Assembly: GCA_015233365.1 (NCBI GenBank)
Contig: JADFXU010000015.1
Span: forward strand, 1-48,175
DNA length: 48,175 nt
From: Nitrospirota bacterium
GTDB taxonomy: Bacteria; Nitrospirota; Thermodesulfovibrionia; Thermodesulfovibrionales; Dissulfurispiraceae
Direction: 5' to 3'
The number at the start of each line of letters is the position of its first letter. The first letter of the stretch is position 1. Shown piece after piece: positions 9,749 through 16,909 of the stretch. Under the pieces are notes generated by a model. That model was not told the DNA's origin. It searched no databases and worked only from the letters and a program-made list of their open reading frames with translations. The position numbers and the translations under genes were made by a program.

Positions 9749-10981
9749 GTGCTGAGATTATTTAATACCATGGGCCGCAAGCTCGAACCTTTTACAGAAC
9801 GGCGGACCGCAGAAGTGACAATGTTTACCTGCGGGCCTTCCGTTTACCAGAAATCACATATCGGAAATTTCAGGACTTTTTTGTTCGAGGATATACTTGT
9901 GCGGTATCTTGAATATCTGGGCTGCACTGTTCAGAGGGGCATGAATTATACCGATGTCGAGGACAAGGCCATTGCCGAAGCTATAGAGCGAAGGACCAGC
10001 CTGAAACAGCTCACAGGACAGAACATAAAGGTCTTTTTGAAAGAAATGAGGACACTCGCTATGCGCATCCCCGATTTCCTCCCCAAGGCATCAGAGAGCG
10101 TCGAAGAGGCCGTTGAGATAATCGAACACCTTCTTGACCGGCATGCCGCCTACCGGCACGGGGGGAATATATATTTTAATCCACCGGCCTTCCCCGGTTT
10201 CGGAAAGCTTTACGGGCTCGATATGACAAAATGGCCGAAGAAAACGATTCGTTTTCATAAGGACACGTATCCGGGTATTCAGTGGAACCTTGGAGATTTT
10301 ATTATCTGGCACGGTTATAAACCGGGGGACAGCGTTTACTGGGACACAAGAATCGGCAGAGGAAGACCTTCATGGAACATCCAGGATCCGAGCATGATCA
10401 TAAGATTTTTCCGTGAAACGCTCACATTCTACTGCGGCGGCATCGATAACCTCTACCGTCACCACGATTATTCCCTGGCCATACTCGAATCATTAAAAGA
10501 TAATCCCAAATACGGGTTCCAGCCCATGTCCCGGTTCTGGCTGCATTGCTGCCATCTTCACGTGAACGGCCAGAAAATGTCCAAGAGCAAGGGCAACATC
10601 CATTACATCGAAACACTTCAGGCCTTGGGCTACACGCCGGCCGAAATCCGCTTCTTCCTTATTTACGGCCATTACCGCAGGACGCTCAATTACTCGGATC
10701 ACGCTATCGCCATTACCACCGAAAAGCTCAGGACCCTTCGAAGGACCATCGGCGCACTAAAAAAGAAAATGAACCCGCGCAGCGATACTGTCAGTGCCGG
10801 ATCCCGGAACATAAAAAGACTCTTCGGCGAACATATGGACAACGATCTCGATGTCAAACAGGCTTTTGATGAAGTATATAACGCAGTCATGCAGATCAGT
10901 GCGACCGCGACACCAGGCGAGGCAACGGCGATAATCGGAACTTTAAAAGAAATAGACCAGGTGCTGCAGGTCCTTTTTTAG
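9749..10981 (+). CDS. Cysteinyl-tRNA synthetase paralogue lacking zinc ligands and C-terminal domain
   Basis: 410 residues from GTG 9749 (AAAGGAGA just upstream). The class I Rossmann core is intact: TCGPSVYQKSHIGN (Cys28, HIGH-like 37-40), MNYTDVEDKAI (65-75), and KMSKSKGN (277-284). Aligned by eye to E. coli CysRS, the zinc site is broken: the second Cys of W-H-I-E-C becomes W-N-I-Q-D (Asp213), and the Glu of HHENE becomes Ser242, while Cys28 and the His pair 238-239 remain. New cysteines (229, 267, 268) might form another site. A DALR-like helical domain ends abruptly after LKEIDQVLQVLF, so the anticodon-reading end of a ~460-residue CysRS is missing. It may activate cysteine or another amino acid for something other than tRNA charging. 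Calling it cysS would be unsafe. Confidence 0.75.
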   Translation: MLRLFNTMGRKLEPFTERRTAEVTMFTCGPSVYQKSHIGNFRTFLFEDILVRYLEYLGCTVQRGMNYTDVEDKAIAEAIERRTSLKQLTGQNIKVFLKEMRTLAMRIPDFLPKASESVEEAVEIIEHLLDRHAAYRHGGNIYFNPPAFPGFGKLYGLDMTKWPKKTIRFHKDTYPGIQWNLGDFIIWHGYKPGDSVYWDTRIGRGRPSWNIQDPSMIIRFFRETLTFYCGGIDNLYRHHDYSLAILESLKDNPKYGFQPMSRFWLHCCHLHVNGQKMSKSKGNIHYIETLQALGYTPAEIRFFLIYGHYRRTLNYSDHAIAITTEKLRTLRRTIGALKKKMNPRSDTVSAGSRNIKRLFGEHMDNDLDVKQAFDEVYNAVMQISATATPGEATAIIGTLKEIDQVLQVLF

Positions 10982-10987
10982 TCATGA

Positions 10988-11194
10988 TCAGGCAAACAGC
11001 TTCTCAAAATCGGATGCGGGCAGAGGCTTTTTGATCGGGGTGATAGCGTAGCCGCTCTGAGCAACTGGAGCGACCGTTTTTGGACCGTCCTGTTCTGCAT
11101 AACCTACCCATGCAAGGCGGTAACCTCCATGTTGGACAATGATCGTGCAGATATCATGCAGCAATTTTATTTCATCGGCAGGCTCTTTCTTAAA
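10988..11194 (-). pseudogene. Remnant of a GAF-domain signalling protein
   Basis: An open stretch of 68 codons with no start; an in-frame TGA lies directly upstream. The translation contains ADEIKLLHDICTIIVQHGGY, RLAWVGYAEQDG and KTVAPVAQSGY, the hallmark of GAF domains in sensor kinases (LL..IC.IIV..GGYRLAWVG..E.D..KTV.PVA..G). It then switches to ITPIKKPLPASDFEKLF, which reads like the C-terminal end of a receiver domain. It looks like a decayed fusion junction. It lies just before tRNA-Ala and the accessory region, so it may be debris from recombination there. Confidence 0.6.
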
Positions 11195-11243
11195 TCACAA
11201 GGAATTTTATAGCCAAATTATTATCTCATTGATTCCCTTTTAG

Positions 11244-11271
11244 TTGACTTCACTATGATATAGATGATAAT
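11244..11271 (+). promoter_or_regulatory. Promoter of tRNA-Ala
   Basis: TTGACT (11244-11249), a 16 nt spacer and GATAAT (11266-11271) place initiation just before the tRNA at 11282. Confidence 0.6.
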
Positions 11272-11281
11272 TTAACTAGAT

Positions 11282-11354
<73 letters not shown>

Positions 11355-11524
11355 CTGTGAATTTCAATGAGTTATGCCATTCCATTATTACCCTGAAACC
11401 TCGACTGTAGTAAAATCCTGGCACTTGTCATTTTTTAGTGTTCTTCAGTTCAAAGGTATTGTCCAAAATATCTACGGCCTTTACCTTGCAGCGATCTTCT
11501 CTGAGACCAAATCACGAAGTCAGT

Positions 11525-11554
11525 TTTACTTTTGCTCCTCAAATGGGGTACAAT
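11525..11554 (+). promoter_or_regulatory. Promoter of the toxin-antitoxin operon
   Basis: TTTACT (11525-11530), an 18 nt spacer and TACAAT (11549-11554) lie 24 nt before the antitoxin ATG. Confidence 0.45.
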
Positions 11555-11578
11555 CAAACAAGAAAGGAGACAATAGAC

Positions 11579-11839
11579 ATGGCAAAGACAGAGACCATAA
11601 GGGCAAGAGTGGAGCCGACCTTAAAGAAAGGAGCGGAAGGCATTTTGAAAAAGCTGGGGCTTTCCAGCACAGAAGCGATAACCATTTTTTACAGACAGGT
11701 TATTTTAAGAAGGGGGCTACCCTTCAATGTCGAGCTACCGAATAAAGAGACAGCGGAAACACTTCGAAAGTCTCGCCAGGGGAAAGAAATGCATTCCTTT
11801 AACAGTATCGACGAGTTGTTCGCTGACCTGGAGAAATAG
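11579..11839 (+). CDS. dinJ: RelB/DinJ-family antitoxin
   Basis: 86 residues starting MAKTETIRARVEP, preceded by AAAGGAG 9-10 nt upstream; the frame extends further 5' but has no better start. The N-terminal ribbon-helix-helix (TIRARVEPTLKKGAEGILKKLGLSSTEAI) is the DNA-binding and dimerisation module of DinJ/RelB antitoxins, with the typical FYRQVILRRGLPF after it. The C-terminal tail (~55-86) is the toxin-wrapping part. It stops one base into the next frame's GTC codon, so translation of antitoxin and toxin is probably coupled. As in this family, the pair is expected to autorepress its promoter. Confidence 0.88.
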   Translation: MAKTETIRARVEPTLKKGAEGILKKLGLSSTEAITIFYRQVILRRGLPFNVELPNKETAETLRKSRQGKEMHSFNSIDELFADLEK

Positions 11840-11886
11840 TCCTCAAAGTCCAACGTACGACCAAATTTAAGAAGGACTACAAAAGG

Positions 11887-12108
11887 ATGCAAAAAAGCGA
11901 TAAAGACATGGAGAAGTTCCGCGAAATCATGCGGAAGCTTCAAAACGAGGAGGCGCTTGATCCAAAGCACAATGACCACCCTTTGACGGGGGAGTTCAAA
12001 GACTCACGGGATTGCCACATAGAACCGGATTGGGTTTTGATTTATCGAGTAGCAGGAGATACAATCTGCTTTGAGAGGACCGGAAGCCATTCAGACCTGT
12101 TTGGTTAA
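11887..12108 (+). CDS. yafQ: YafQ-family mRNA endonuclease toxin, start uncertain
   Basis: From ATG 11887 it is 73 residues. However, family similarity (LKVQRTTKFKKDYKR) runs 16 codons further upstream to about 11839, where no ATG, GTG or TTG exists: the codons available are ATA (11836), overlapping the antitoxin stop, and GTC (11839), with an in-frame TGA at 11824. A normal ~90-residue YafQ would need initiation at one of these. All the expected active-site residues are present (KHNDHPL, CHIEPDW, GSHSDLF), so the fold is otherwise intact. YafQ toxins cleave mRNA on the ribosome. Either non-canonical coupled initiation is used or the toxin is N-terminally truncated and attenuated. Confidence 0.8.
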   Translation: MQKSDKDMEKFREIMRKLQNEEALDPKHNDHPLTGEFKDSRDCHIEPDWVLIYRVAGDTICFERTGSHSDLFG

Positions 12109-12171
12109 TATACAAAATGGCTAAAATCAAAAACCAACAGGGATTTAAAGCATAATCAGAAAAAACGACCC

Positions 12172-12200
12172 TTCATAGGTCTTCCATTCTGTTGTATAAT
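12172..12200 (+). promoter_or_regulatory. Promoter immediately upstream of dcd (leaderless geometry)
   Basis: TTCATA (12172-12177), a 17 nt spacer and a perfect TATAAT (12195-12200), only 10 nt from the dcd ATG at 12211. Initiation would fall at about 12207, leaving almost no 5' leader, and there is no Shine-Dalgarno sequence. Confidence 0.55.
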
Positions 12201-12210
12201 TATTGCCAGT

Positions 12211-12729
12211 ATGGCACTACTGACAAAAGATGAAATAAAGAAAGCGATTCAAGAGGGTCTAATAAAAGTTGAACCCCTGGAAGATTCTCAAATAGGTCCA
12301 GGCTCCGTTGATTTGACTCTGGGAAATGAGTTTAGGATTTTTAAGCGCCACATGGGCGTTTACTACATTAAAGATAATTCAAACTTTGAGGACATAACCG
12401 AAGTCGTATCATTGAAAGAAGGGGAGCCGATCAGTATCAACCCCGGCGAGATGATCCTTGGTATAACTAAAGAGAAAATAACTCTTGCAGAGAATTATTG
12501 CGGGTGGCTTGAAGGAAGGAGCCGTTTTGCTCGTTTCGGCTTAGCTGTGCATGTGACTGCTGGATTTATGCAACCTGGTATTTCGAACCATCAGGTTCTG
12601 GAAATCGTAAATTTCGGACATACTACTCTGGCTTTGTATCCCGGGACAAGAATCTGTCAGTTTATCTTTGAAAAATGTCTCGGTAAGGCCAAATATGAAG
12701 GGCGATTCGTAAAGCAGAACAAGCCATAA
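12211..12729 (+). CDS. dcd: dCTP deaminase
   Basis: 172 residues of the dCTP deaminase/dUTPase trimer family. Visible motifs: IGPGSVDLTLGNEF (29-42), the GRSRFARFG nucleotide-phosphate loop and GFMQPGISNHQVLEIVN, which supplies the catalytic Glu. It converts dCTP to dUTP (some family members go on to dUMP), feeding dTTP synthesis. Standalone dCTP deaminases are also known as nucleotide-depleting anti-phage factors. The position between a toxin-antitoxin pair and Zorya genes makes that possible, but a housekeeping role is equally compatible. The enzyme is of the shorter archaeal-like type rather than the ~190-residue E. coli type. Confidence 0.88.
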   Translation: MALLTKDEIKKAIQEGLIKVEPLEDSQIGPGSVDLTLGNEFRIFKRHMGVYYIKDNSNFEDITEVVSLKEGEPISINPGEMILGITKEKITLAENYCGWLEGRSRFARFGLAVHVTAGFMQPGISNHQVLEIVNFGHTTLALYPGTRICQFIFEKCLGKAKYEGRFVKQNKP

Positions 12730-12965
12730 AAAGCACTGTGAAAGTGATATGCAGGTTGCAAGCGTTACATTCAGCCGTTGCTCTTATCCAATATAATTTC
12801 AACATGTAAACTTCTCTCGTGGTCGTCAATAAGTGCTTTGGCAAATGGAAAGAGGGTGAAAGGTGCTTCTGGGGACAGTAACGAAAAAAAACAGAAGTTA
12901 CGGTAAAATAAGAGAAGGTCTTGCAGATGCGTATCTTGTCATATTAGATGTTAAGAGGAGGATAT
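12730..12965. other. Intergenic spacer with no convincing gene
   Basis: 236 nt between dcd and the small secreted protein. It contains GGGGACAGTAAC (12871-12882) and a GTAAC/GTTAC inverted pair, and ends with the AGAGGAGG ribosome binding site of the next gene. No coding signal was seen on either strand. Confidence 0.5.
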
Positions 12966-13271
12966 ATGAGGCATATATTTTTTTGTCTTACGGTTCTGCT
13001 AGTTATTATGTGCTCGCAGGTTTCAGCAGACGATCCAAATAATATCAATTCTCAGGTCGGGGATCTTCAGCAACAGATGCTCAACAATCCGGCGTTGCTT
13101 CAACTGATTATGTCTCTGCAGGACAATCCTAAATTTAAACAGGCATTGCAAGACCCTGAAATATTGGAAGCAATAAAGACCGGCAATATAAGCAGGCTTA
13201 CGTCAAACCCCATAATTAACCAGCTGATAAACAACCCTGCCGTTCAGGAGATATATAAAAAGGTTAAATGA
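12966..13271 (+). CDS. Small exported protein with STI1-like helical repeats
   Basis: The start at ATG 12966 is set by AGAGGAGG 5 nt upstream; an ATG 18 nt earlier would precede that site. 101 residues: a signal peptide (MRHIFFCLTVLLVIMCSQVSA, cleavage expected after SA), then ~80 residues rich in Asn-Pro turns and Gln/Leu helices (NNPALLQLI, DNPKFKQAL, DPEILEAI, NNPAVQEI). The spacing of NP/DP motifs resembles STI1/DP domains of chaperone adaptors, so it may bind hydrophobic segments in the periplasm. No function is established. Translation is probably strong given the consensus ribosome site. Confidence 0.75.
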   Translation: MRHIFFCLTVLLVIMCSQVSADDPNNINSQVGDLQQQMLNNPALLQLIMSLQDNPKFKQALQDPEILEAIKTGNISRLTSNPIINQLINNPAVQEIYKKVK

Positions 13272-13282
13272 GTTTTTCTGAA

Positions 13283-13375
13283 TCAAGAACATTGGGAAGA
13301 ACTCTTGATCTTTTTCTCCTCCAGAGCCTTCAAAATCTGCTCAGTTCCTATTACCCCATGCTTTTGGTAGATCAT
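13283..13375 (-). CDS. Possible 30-residue peptide or gene remnant downstream of the cupin gene
   Basis: Directly after the cupin stop the same frame stays open and encodes FYLMIYQKHGVIGTEQILKA and EEKKIKSS before TGA; the only ATG is 13375. The amphipathic, charged composition looks protein-like rather than random, but there is no clear ribosome site and I recognise no family. It could be the tail of a decayed gene. Confidence 0.2.
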   Translation of the reverse strand: MIYQKHGVIGTEQILKALEEKKIKSSSQCS

Positions 13376-13417
13376 AAGATAGAACCCCTGACTTAGCAAG
13401 CTCGGTTTATTATTATT

Positions 13418-13768
13418 CTAAAGCTCCGGTGCGAATGAAGGAACCAGACAAACGATCACCAACGGTACAGTGCCAGTGTTTCGGATTTGATGCTCCACCT
13501 TGCCGGGAATGAACACAACACTGCCGGCTTTAACCGGATTCCATTTCCCATCGCAGAATACTTCGCCCTGCCCGGCATGGTAGAACATCTCGTGCTCCCA
13601 GTCGTGGCTGTGCATCGGTGTGTTACCGCCAGTAGTAATTTCAAAGACTCGCATACAAAAATTAGTGGCTCCGTCAGACTTACCGATCACAACACGGGCT
13701 GCAACACCTTTAACCTTCTCATTGTTGAAAATGGTTGGTGTGATTTCAGAATATTGGATAATCTTCAT
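13418..13768 (-). CDS. Small single-domain cupin protein
   Basis: 116 residues, one conserved beta-barrel. Motif 1 is G-x5-HSHxxxHE (His53, His55, His59, Glu60) with GQGEVFCDG after it; motif 2 is PGKVEHQIRN (His93). Three His and a Glu make a divalent-metal site plausible. Such stand-alone cupins act as sugar/hydroxy-acid isomerases, dioxygenases or ligand sensors; substrate cannot be inferred. The start has a good site (GGAAGG) upstream. It is convergent with the small exported protein and divergent from the SGNH gene. Confidence 0.85.
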   Translation of the reverse strand: MKIIQYSEITPTIFNNEKVKGVAARVVIGKSDGATNFCMRVFEITTGGNTPMHSHDWEHEMFYHAGQGEVFCDGKWNPVKAGSVVFIPGKVEHQIRNTGTVPLVIVCLVPSFAPEL

Positions 13769-13843
13769 AATTTACCTTCCTTCGCTTTAGAAAAAGTTTA
13801 GGCATATTATAGCAGAGAATAAAAAGGCTGATATAGGCTAGAA

Positions 13844-13866
13844 AAATGGGGACATATGTCCCATTT
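13844..13866. repeat. Near-perfect 23 nt palindrome
   Basis: AAATGGGGACATATGTCCC followed by ATTT; both halves match except for one extra G/C asymmetry. It lies in the 254 nt divergent spacer between the cupin and SGNH genes, where no other gene is visible. It could be an operator or a transposon-end footprint; a related GGGGACA core recurs at 12871 and 19071. Confidence 0.45.
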
Positions 13867-14022
13867 ATCTCACTGTATAACTCTACTCTGACTGTGATAC
13901 AATGATTCGGGGCAGGTCCATGATATTTACGCAAAATTCATCGCCCAGCGTATCGATTTCTCTAAATATAAGACCTTAGGCTTCGCTGCATGAGGTGATT
14001 TTATGATAAAACGTCACAAGTT

Positions 14023-14796
14023 ATGTTATATCGTATTTATTTAGCAATCCTGATAATATCTGCGATGGTATTATACTGCGGGCGCGGCAGTGGGGTGTCC
14101 AGTAGTACAAGCTCACCATCTCCAGTCCCGCAGGTGCAGCAGCCTGATTCGCAAGATCAGGTACTGCAGGACATTATTAAACATCACCCCATAGTAGATA
14201 CATACCTCCAAAATCCAGTTCCGATCGGCTCAACCGTTATGATCGGGGATAGCATAACCCAGGCAAACCCCATAAACGGGGATTGGAGCTCACTTCTACG
14301 GACTCCTGTGGTCAACCGGGGGATAATTGGATTTGGTCTCAATTATCTGGACATGATAGTAGATTGGCTGGTTGCCCCTCAGCCCTCGAAGGTGTTTATC
14401 ATGATCGGTATAAATGATATCGGACGATTGGCCCCTGATGATATGATGAACTATTACCGACATATAATATCGACTATTCAGTCTGTCTCTCCAAAAACAA
14501 GGGTATATATGCAATCGGTGCTGCCGACCAAGGATGCGGACAATAACAAAGTGATAATTATCATAAATCAGAAACTCAAAGAGCTTTGCAGTGAGAAAGG
14601 GGTAGTATACATTAACGTGTATTCAGCCTTCCTAAAAGGGGATGTGGTCAATCCCCGCTATGTGAGCGATGCTCTGCATCCCAATATCCGGGGGTACAAG
14701 GTATGGGCGAATGTTCTGAAAAGATATTTTAAACCCGTGGTTAATGCCACCCTCCCTGCCTCGCCGCCCACACCGCAACCAATCGATTCTAAATAG
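14023..14796 (+). CDS. Exported SGNH/GDSL-type esterase or acylhydrolase
   Basis: 257 residues with an N-terminal hydrophobic signal (~2-18) and a Ser/Pro/Gln-rich linker (22-50). The SGNH blocks are visible: GDSIT (75-79, nucleophile Ser77), NRGIIGFG (98-105), GIND (129-132, Asn131) and DALHPN (216-221, Asp216/His219). Closest in style to the TesA/acetylhydrolase branch acting on acyl esters or O-acetylated polysaccharide in the periplasm. LYC-G at 17-20 is a poor lipobox. The chosen ATG has no Shine-Dalgarno; instead GAGGTG precedes ATG 14003, which opens a 13-codon frame overlapping this start, so either a frameshift or coupled initiation is involved. Confidence 0.85.
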   Translation: MLYRIYLAILIISAMVLYCGRGSGVSSSTSSPSPVPQVQQPDSQDQVLQDIIKHHPIVDTYLQNPVPIGSTVMIGDSITQANPINGDWSSLLRTPVVNRGIIGFGLNYLDMIVDWLVAPQPSKVFIMIGINDIGRLAPDDMMNYYRHIISTIQSVSPKTRVYMQSVLPTKDADNNKVIIIINQKLKELCSEKGVVYINVYSAFLKGDVVNPRYVSDALHPNIRGYKVWANVLKRYFKPVVNATLPASPPTPQPIDSK

Positions 14797-14880
14797 CGCT
14801 GGAGTAAAAATGTAGCAGAATATATCCAAAAGACAGAACCATACAGAAAATACCGAACAATGCAGATAGAAATTGCCGTG

Positions 14881-16224
14881 TCATAGACTGACCCCGTGTG
14901 ATGCCAGTATCTTCACAACCTCTCTTCGCCAATCAACATTATAAGTTATTAAATGCCTGATTCTGCCAAGGCAGCGGAGCTTATCCCTTAATCCCCCCTC
15001 TGTAAATGGTCTGATTGACCACAAATCGGGGACTATTTTATTAAATTCTTTTTCTGTATAAATATAACACGCCCCTACTCTGCTAAATTCCACTACTTTA
15101 AGCCGGCCAAAATCAAGAATAAAGGCACTGTTGCCGCCCTGTATCTTTCCGAAATGACCAACTTTGATATTATCTCTCAATATGGGACTCAGTCTGGTTT
15201 CGTCCTCAAAACAAAGAAAGGGTCTGGAAGATATTAACCTGGGAACATAACTGAGCCAAAAGGTTTTACGTTTATGAGGATCTTCTTTATCCGGTAAAAC
15301 ATTTTCAAAAAAGAAACCGATATCTTCCGCAGAAAGCCATTGTAAAAACCTATTGCGTGATTCGGAGTCTACATCCAGCCAGTTGCGGTTATTTCGCGGC
15401 AAGCGTGGATCACCCAGGCGGTTATCAGACAATATAAACTTTTGCAGCGTTTCCCTTGCGGTTTCATTATTAAAAAAATCATCAAGAATAAACTTCCGGA
15501 CCATATTTTTAAATACTGTATTGCCCCATAACTGCCATGCAAGAAGTTCTTCGAACAAATAACGGCACAGGTTAATATTCTTCCTGCACCGGTGAACAGC
15601 ATTAACCATTGCATTATCCTTAAAAAATGCCGATTGAATATCAATCCCCCATAATTCGGTATGTTCTTTAATTGTTTTAAAATCCTTTATCATTTCTGTC
15701 GCGAATAACTGCGGGGCTTCGGGACTTAATATATTGTCAATGGAACTATTCCATTTCCGCAGGATTCTATTGGGCCCTTTATATTGCGAGACCAGGTTTC
15801 TAACTATTTCCAGAAGGTCGCCTTTTTTTAAAAAGCTTTCCTGCACAACAGAACTCCAATTCCAATGACATGCCCTGACTATTCCCTGCAAGGAACGGGC
15901 ACTGAGTGTCATCTGTTCTTTTTGCAAGTATTCAAGGAATCTCTTGTCTGATGCAACTTCAGGGCAGTTACAAAGGTATCGCAATGCCCGCGGTTCAATG
16001 TTCTTACGTTTGGACAAGAAGTCTTTCCACTGCTGCATGTATTCTTCAGGGACATATAGCGGCTTGTAAGGTTTGTTAGAGCCTACAGTAGAACAAATTG
16101 TTATTAACGGAGAAATAATTTTATTAATAGATTTGATTTCAGTTGTCTTCTTTATAGTTGTTGCGGCTAACTTGAGTTTTTTTAAAACATCATCAAATGA
16201 ACCGGTTGACGGATTATCATTCAT
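14881..16224 (-). CDS. zorC: ZorC, EH-signature protein of a Zorya defence system
   Basis: 447 residues, no membrane segment. The C-terminal ~230 residues carry the EH-signature pattern: LGDPRLP...W, WLSAEDIGFFFENV, a W-containing HKRKTFWLSYVPRL, then the paired Glu379 (LKVVEF) and His424 (RIRHLI), 45 residues apart, comparable to the essential Glu/His pair reported for E. coli type I ZorC. The N-terminal half is helical. In type I Zorya, ZorC is a cytosolic DNA-binding factor recruited after ZorAB senses infection. It overlaps zorB by 4 nt (ATGA), so they are one transcript. Slightly shorter than the E. coli protein. No helicase gene (zorD) follows: the next gene is convergent and 84 nt away. 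Confidence 0.85.
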   Translation of the reverse strand: MNDNPSTGSFDDVLKKLKLAATTIKKTTEIKSINKIISPLITICSTVGSNKPYKPLYVPEEYMQQWKDFLSKRKNIEPRALRYLCNCPEVASDKRFLEYLQKEQMTLSARSLQGIVRACHWNWSSVVQESFLKKGDLLEIVRNLVSQYKGPNRILRKWNSSIDNILSPEAPQLFATEMIKDFKTIKEHTELWGIDIQSAFFKDNAMVNAVHRCRKNINLCRYLFEELLAWQLWGNTVFKNMVRKFILDDFFNNETARETLQKFILSDNRLGDPRLPRNNRNWLDVDSESRNRFLQWLSAEDIGFFFENVLPDKEDPHKRKTFWLSYVPRLISSRPFLCFEDETRLSPILRDNIKVGHFGKIQGGNSAFILDFGRLKVVEFSRVGACYIYTEKEFNKIVPDLWSIRPFTEGGLRDKLRCLGRIRHLITYNVDWRREVVKILASHGVSL

Positions 16225-16907
16225 GACTTTTTCGATGGAATTTCCTTTAAAAAATCTCCTTCCTTTTTATAACTTCTCTGCTCAAGAGAACGGACTCTTA
16301 TTTTAAACACAACGCGGCGGCTTTGCCCATAGTTTTCGATGCCGTTATCTTTAATTAGCTCGGCGCTGCCTCTACCACTTGCCGATATAAATCTTACAAA
16401 ATCACCTCGCATATTCTTATCATTTTTGGTTTGATCCAAAATCCTTAAGGTCTCATCAACAACAGACATTGAACGTTTCTGACTTAATTCCCAATTGTGC
16501 TGGTCGGAGCCTGTTGAATCAGTATGCCCTTCAACAACTATTGAATTTATTTCGTCTTTGAACCGCTTATCACACACTATTTTAGCAAGCTTGGGTATGA
16601 ATGGTTGCAGGAAATCAACACCTTTAGGGGGTATTACAGCACTATCAATCTTAAATTCCAGTAAACCCTCCGGAACTAAAATTAGTAAGCCAAGGGGGTC
16701 GTTGGGGTCGGGTTGGACCTTAACTCCTCTTCCCGCAAACTCCTTAAGTTCTTTTTTTAGTTCATACAGAATATTATCGCGTGTATTTTCGCCCTCCTGC
16801 TGGGCTGCATTATGGGAAACACACAACAGGAGAATAAATATTACGGCGAGAGAGGTCATTAAATCCGTAAACGAGCCGGCAAGCTGATTGTCTTCTGAAG
16901 AAGCCAT
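16221..16907 (-). CDS. zorB: ZorB, MotB/OmpA-like peptidoglycan-anchoring motor subunit
   Basis: 228 residues. One membrane helix (~13-31) begins with FTDLM, whose Asp15 sits where MotB/ZorB carry the ion-translocating aspartate. After a linker, an OmpA/MotB peptidoglycan-binding domain (~85-215) shows VVEGHTDSTGSDQHNWELS and QKRSMSVV (124-150). Known ZorB forms a dimer inside a ZorA pentamer, coupling proton flow and peptidoglycan binding to rotation. It begins 2 nt after the zorA stop and overlaps zorC by 4 nt. Confidence 0.9.
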   Translation of the reverse strand: MASSEDNQLAGSFTDLMTSLAVIFILLLCVSHNAAQQEGENTRDNILYELKKELKEFAGRGVKVQPDPNDPLGLLILVPEGLLEFKIDSAVIPPKGVDFLQPFIPKLAKIVCDKRFKDEINSIVVEGHTDSTGSDQHNWELSQKRSMSVVDETLRILDQTKNDKNMRGDFVRFISASGRGSAELIKDNGIENYGQSRRVVFKIRVRSLEQRSYKKEGDFLKEIPSKKS

Positions 16908-16909
16908 AA

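Noticed and set aside
12662-12844. Leftward 60-codon frame over the end of dcd
   Set aside because: No ribosome site and an overlap with the conserved dcd C-terminus.
13900-14000. Short rightward frame ending in YKTLGFAA before the SGNH gene
   Set aside because: The last ~25 codons look protein-like, but there is no start and I could not match a family; too little to call even a remnant.
14023-14880. A possible degenerate zorD between zorC and the SGNH gene
   Set aside because: The stretch holds a complete SGNH hydrolase on the other strand plus 84 nt; no helicase motif appears in any frame.
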